Of a DNA stretch of 5,813 nt, positions 4,685 through 5,813 are shown in pieces. The notes under the pieces are model-generated. The model worked only from the letters and a program-made list of their open reading frames with translations, was not told where the DNA came from and did no database searches. Both the position numbers and the translations under genes were made by a program. Origin of the DNA: JBDLSO01 sp039799445 (GTDB lineage Bacteria; Patescibacteriota; Minisyncoccia; Phycocordibacterales; UBA5272); the NCBI GenBank assembly GCA_039799445.1, contig JBDLSO010000051.1, forward strand, positions 1 through 5,813, in the 5' to 3' direction. How positions within the stretch are numbered: the first letter of the stretch is position 1; each line of letters starts with the position of its first letter.

Positions 4685-5143
4685 ATGGAAATAACAACAG
4701 AACTTATCAAAGAATTACGAGATGCAACAGGTATATCTGTGATGCAATGTAAAAAAGCATTAGAAGCTGCTGGTGGGGATATGGAAAAAGCTCAAGCTAT
4801 ACTACGTGAAGAAAGTGCAAAGATTGCAGCGAAAAAAGGAGATAGAGAACTTGCTTCTGGAGTAATTGCCTCATATATACACACCTCAAAAACAGTTGGA
4901 TGTATTGCTGAACTTTCATGTGAGACAGACTTTGTATCAAAAAATGAAGAGTTCATCACACTTGCACAAGAGCTTGCAATGCATATTACCGCATTTGCTC
5001 CAGAAACAGTCGAGGACTTACTTGAACAACCATTCATAATGAATGGCGATGTAACAGTCGGAGCACGCCTCGATGAAGCAGTGCAAAAGTTCGGAGAGCG
5101 TACAGTAGTGAGTCGTTTCGAACGATACAGTTTTGGTGAATAG
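4685..5143 (+). CDS. tsf: Elongation factor Ts, short form
   Basis: A 152-residue EF-Ts, the nucleotide exchange factor that reloads EF-Tu with GTP. The N-terminal UBA-like domain (about 1-50) includes TGISVMQCKKAL (15-26). The core follows with GVIASYIH (59-66) and the catalytic TDFV at 81-84 in ETDFVSKNEEF. The chain then passes directly to the C-terminal core segment QPFIMNGDVTVG (115-126) and ends in a VVSRFERYSFGE strand (141-152). E. coli EF-Ts has about 283 residues; this protein lacks the second core half and the coiled-coil, like the roughly 196-residue Thermus type but still shorter. Both natural ends are present, so it is compact rather than truncated. There is no Shine-Dalgarno: the 17-base gap from rpsB is AT-rich and then reads ACCTTACCACCT. 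Confidence 0.95.
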   Translation: MEITTELIKELRDATGISVMQCKKALEAAGGDMEKAQAILREESAKIAAKKGDRELASGVIASYIHTSKTVGCIAELSCETDFVSKNEEFITLAQELAMHITAFAPETVEDLLEQPFIMNGDVTVGARLDEAVQKFGERTVVSRFERYSFGE

Positions 5144-5164
5144 TACTCTGTATACACTTTATAT

Positions 5165-5533
5165 ATGTCCATATATGTCATATTGATTTCACTGATTGCT
5201 CTAGTATCTATACTAGGCTCTCGCTTTGTGGCGGTGCAAGGTGGTAAGGTTTTTTATAAAGGAAAAGGTTTGACAGAGTTTATATCAAATACAATTGAGC
5301 TTCTTATATACATTAAAAAAGTATCAAGGCATCTACGTAAAATAGCAGAACAATATACTTTTCATTTTTTTGTACGTGTGCTATACTGGCTGCAGCTTTT
5401 TGTAAATAGAGTATACGCTTTCGCGCGCAATCGATTTATGAAAAGAACAATACCCGACAAAAAAGCAGTATCGCGTTTCTGGGAATACTTGAAAGAATAT
5501 AAGCAAGAAATGGATCAAGAAAAAAAGAAATAG
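5165..5533 (+). CDS. Small basic membrane-anchored protein of unknown function
   Basis: The family of this 122-residue protein is not recognised. Residues 3-23 form a hydrophobic segment (ILISLIALVSIL core) that should anchor it in the membrane. A GGKVFYKGKGL stretch (26-36) follows, then a helix-rich region with a second hydrophobic or amphipathic helix near 66-82 (HFFVRVLYWLQLFVNRV). The C-terminus is charged and probably cytoplasmic, ending in Lys-rich residues. The ATG at 5165 comes 21 bases after tsf, with no Shine-Dalgarno; TATACA/TACACT at 5151-5158 might act as a weak extra promoter. Base composition matches the neighbours, and the frame is open with sensible membrane topology, so it is likely a real gene co-transcribed with rpsB-tsf. 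Confidence 0.7.
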   Translation: MSIYVILISLIALVSILGSRFVAVQGGKVFYKGKGLTEFISNTIELLIYIKKVSRHLRKIAEQYTFHFFVRVLYWLQLFVNRVYAFARNRFMKRTIPDKKAVSRFWEYLKEYKQEMDQEKKK

Positions 5534-5535
5534 GC

Positions 5536-5556
5536 AATATAGAATATAGAATATAG
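5536..5556. repeat. AATATAG heptamer array, three units
   Basis: Three perfect tandem copies of the 7-mer AATATAG, just after the stop of the membrane protein gene. The unit length equals that of the larger array which begins nine bases later. Confidence 0.85.
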
Positions 5557-5564
5557 AATTATGA

Positions 5565-5627
5565 AAATTCCAAATTCCAAATTCCAAATTCCAAATTCCA
5601 AATTCCAAATTCCAAATTCCATATTCC
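5565..5627. repeat. AAATTCC heptamer array, eight perfect units plus one variant
   Basis: The 7-mer AAATTCC is repeated without error from 5565 to 5620 (8 units). A ninth copy, ATATTCC (5621-5627), differs at one base. There is no spacer, so this is a microsatellite or minisatellite and not a CRISPR. On the - strand it would encode an EFGIWNL-type repeat, but the frame has no support as a gene. It lies between a protein operon and a rearranged tRNA region. Confidence 0.92.
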
Positions 5628-5637
5628 AGTACCATAT

Positions 5638-5756
5638 GCCGTTTTAGCTCGAGCCACTCGGTGGCGAAGATGTCTGAAATGAGCACATTTCAGACGCAGT
5701 TGACTGAGCAATTCTGTATCTTAAAATTAAATATGTTAAGCTACAGAAGTTCAAAA
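5638..5756 (+). pseudogene. Rearranged tRNA-like copy related to the downstream tRNA-Thr
   Basis: Bases 5634-5650 repeat exactly the first 13 bases of the downstream tRNA-Thr plus four bases before it (5772-5788). After this 5' piece come 47 foreign bases (5651-5697) made of two hairpins: GCCAC/GTGGC (5653-5657 with 5661-5665), and a perfect ten-pair stem 5672-5681 with 5686-5695. The tRNA pattern then resumes: AGTTGACT GAGC A (5698-5710) resembles the D-loop, second D-stem strand and base 26 of tRNA-Thr. A stem TTCTGTA/TACAGAA (5712-5718 with 5742-5748), with an inner CTTAA/TTAAG, follows in the anticodon-arm position. No T-arm or matching 3' acceptor is seen, so it should not be a working tRNA. 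The reading as an interrupted copy is inference; the 17-base repeat is direct. Confidence 0.5.
5672..5695. repeat. Perfect ten-pair inverted repeat
   Basis: The arms 5672-5681 and 5686-5695 are exact reverse complements around AGCA. No T-run follows, so an intrinsic terminator is unlikely despite the position downstream of the rpsB operon. It forms the larger part of the segment that interrupts the tRNA-like copy. Confidence 0.7.
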
Positions 5757-5775
5757 TAAAAATAAATAAATATAT

Positions 5776-5813
5776 GCCGTTTTAGCTCAGTTGGTAGAGC
5801 AATAGTTTTGTAA
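5776..5813 (+). tRNA. tRNA-Thr (UGU), 5' part, cut by the window edge
   Basis: Acceptor strand GCCGTTT (5776-5782), TA, D-stem GCTC, loop AGTTGGTA, and GAGC are textbook tRNA. Base 26 is A, the anticodon stem strand is ATAGT, and the loop TTTGTAA places anticodon TGT at positions 34-36, with T33 and A37 as expected. This reads threonine ACA codons and, by wobble, others of the box. The 3' half lies outside the window, so pairing of the acceptor, anticodon and T stems cannot be tested. Confidence 0.88.

Noticed and set aside
5144..5533. Lost second half of tsf after a frameshift
   Set aside because: The downstream frame has no EF-Ts motifs, and the tsf product already ends with the family C-terminal strand.
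5565..5627. CRISPR array
   Set aside because: The units are 7 bp in direct tandem with no spacers.
5381..5686. Minus-strand frame containing EFGIWNL repeats
   Set aside because: Its repeat is only the translation of the AAATTCC microsatellite; it overlaps the small membrane protein gene and has no start signal.
5672..5695. Terminator of the rpsB operon
   Set aside because: The stem is perfect, but no T-run follows on either side and it lies within the tRNA-like rearrangement.

Overview
The window looks like part of a small AT-rich genome of the Candidate Phyla Radiation (Patescibacteria, most likely the Parcubacteria side). This is an inference from several traits: a 152-residue EF-Ts, a compact S2 protein, nearly absent Shine-Dalgarno sites, very short predicted leaders, heptamer tandem repeats and sparse metabolic genes. 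No phylogenetic marker long enough for firm placement is present.

Layout. Positions 1 to about 84 are the 3' end of a 23S rRNA on the + strand. An unusually long spacer of about 645 nt follows. It holds no credible protein gene but is packed with hairpins capped by GNRA, UUCG, UACG and CUUG-type loops, and includes a tRNA-like cloverleaf with a large insertion in its anticodon arm (437-579). The 5S rRNA (about 730-850) and a terminator (863-888) close the rRNA operon. A bidirectional terminator (967-997) separates it from a convergent minus-strand gene for a GlcD/D-lactate dehydrogenase-like FAD oxidase (1024-2676). Divergent from that gene across 86 bp are a di-iron alternative oxidase (2763-3404) and, one base later, a VKOR-family membrane thiol oxidase (3406-3834). 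The strong-looking promoter at 3922-3950 then starts rpsB, tsf and a small membrane protein of unknown function. The window ends in two heptamer repeat arrays, a rearranged partial copy of a tRNA gene, and the first 38 nt of a tRNA-Thr(UGU).

How the genes may work together. The three central proteins all belong to families that typically exchange electrons with quinones: a 2-hydroxyacid dehydrogenase that can donate electrons, VKOR that donates electrons taken from protein thiols, and alternative oxidase that oxidises quinol and reduces oxygen to water. Together they would make a very small non-proton-pumping electron chain for oxygen removal, redox balance and disulfide formation. Family assignments are firm for the oxidase and VKOR. 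The dehydrogenase substrate, the quinone source and the functional coupling are inference.
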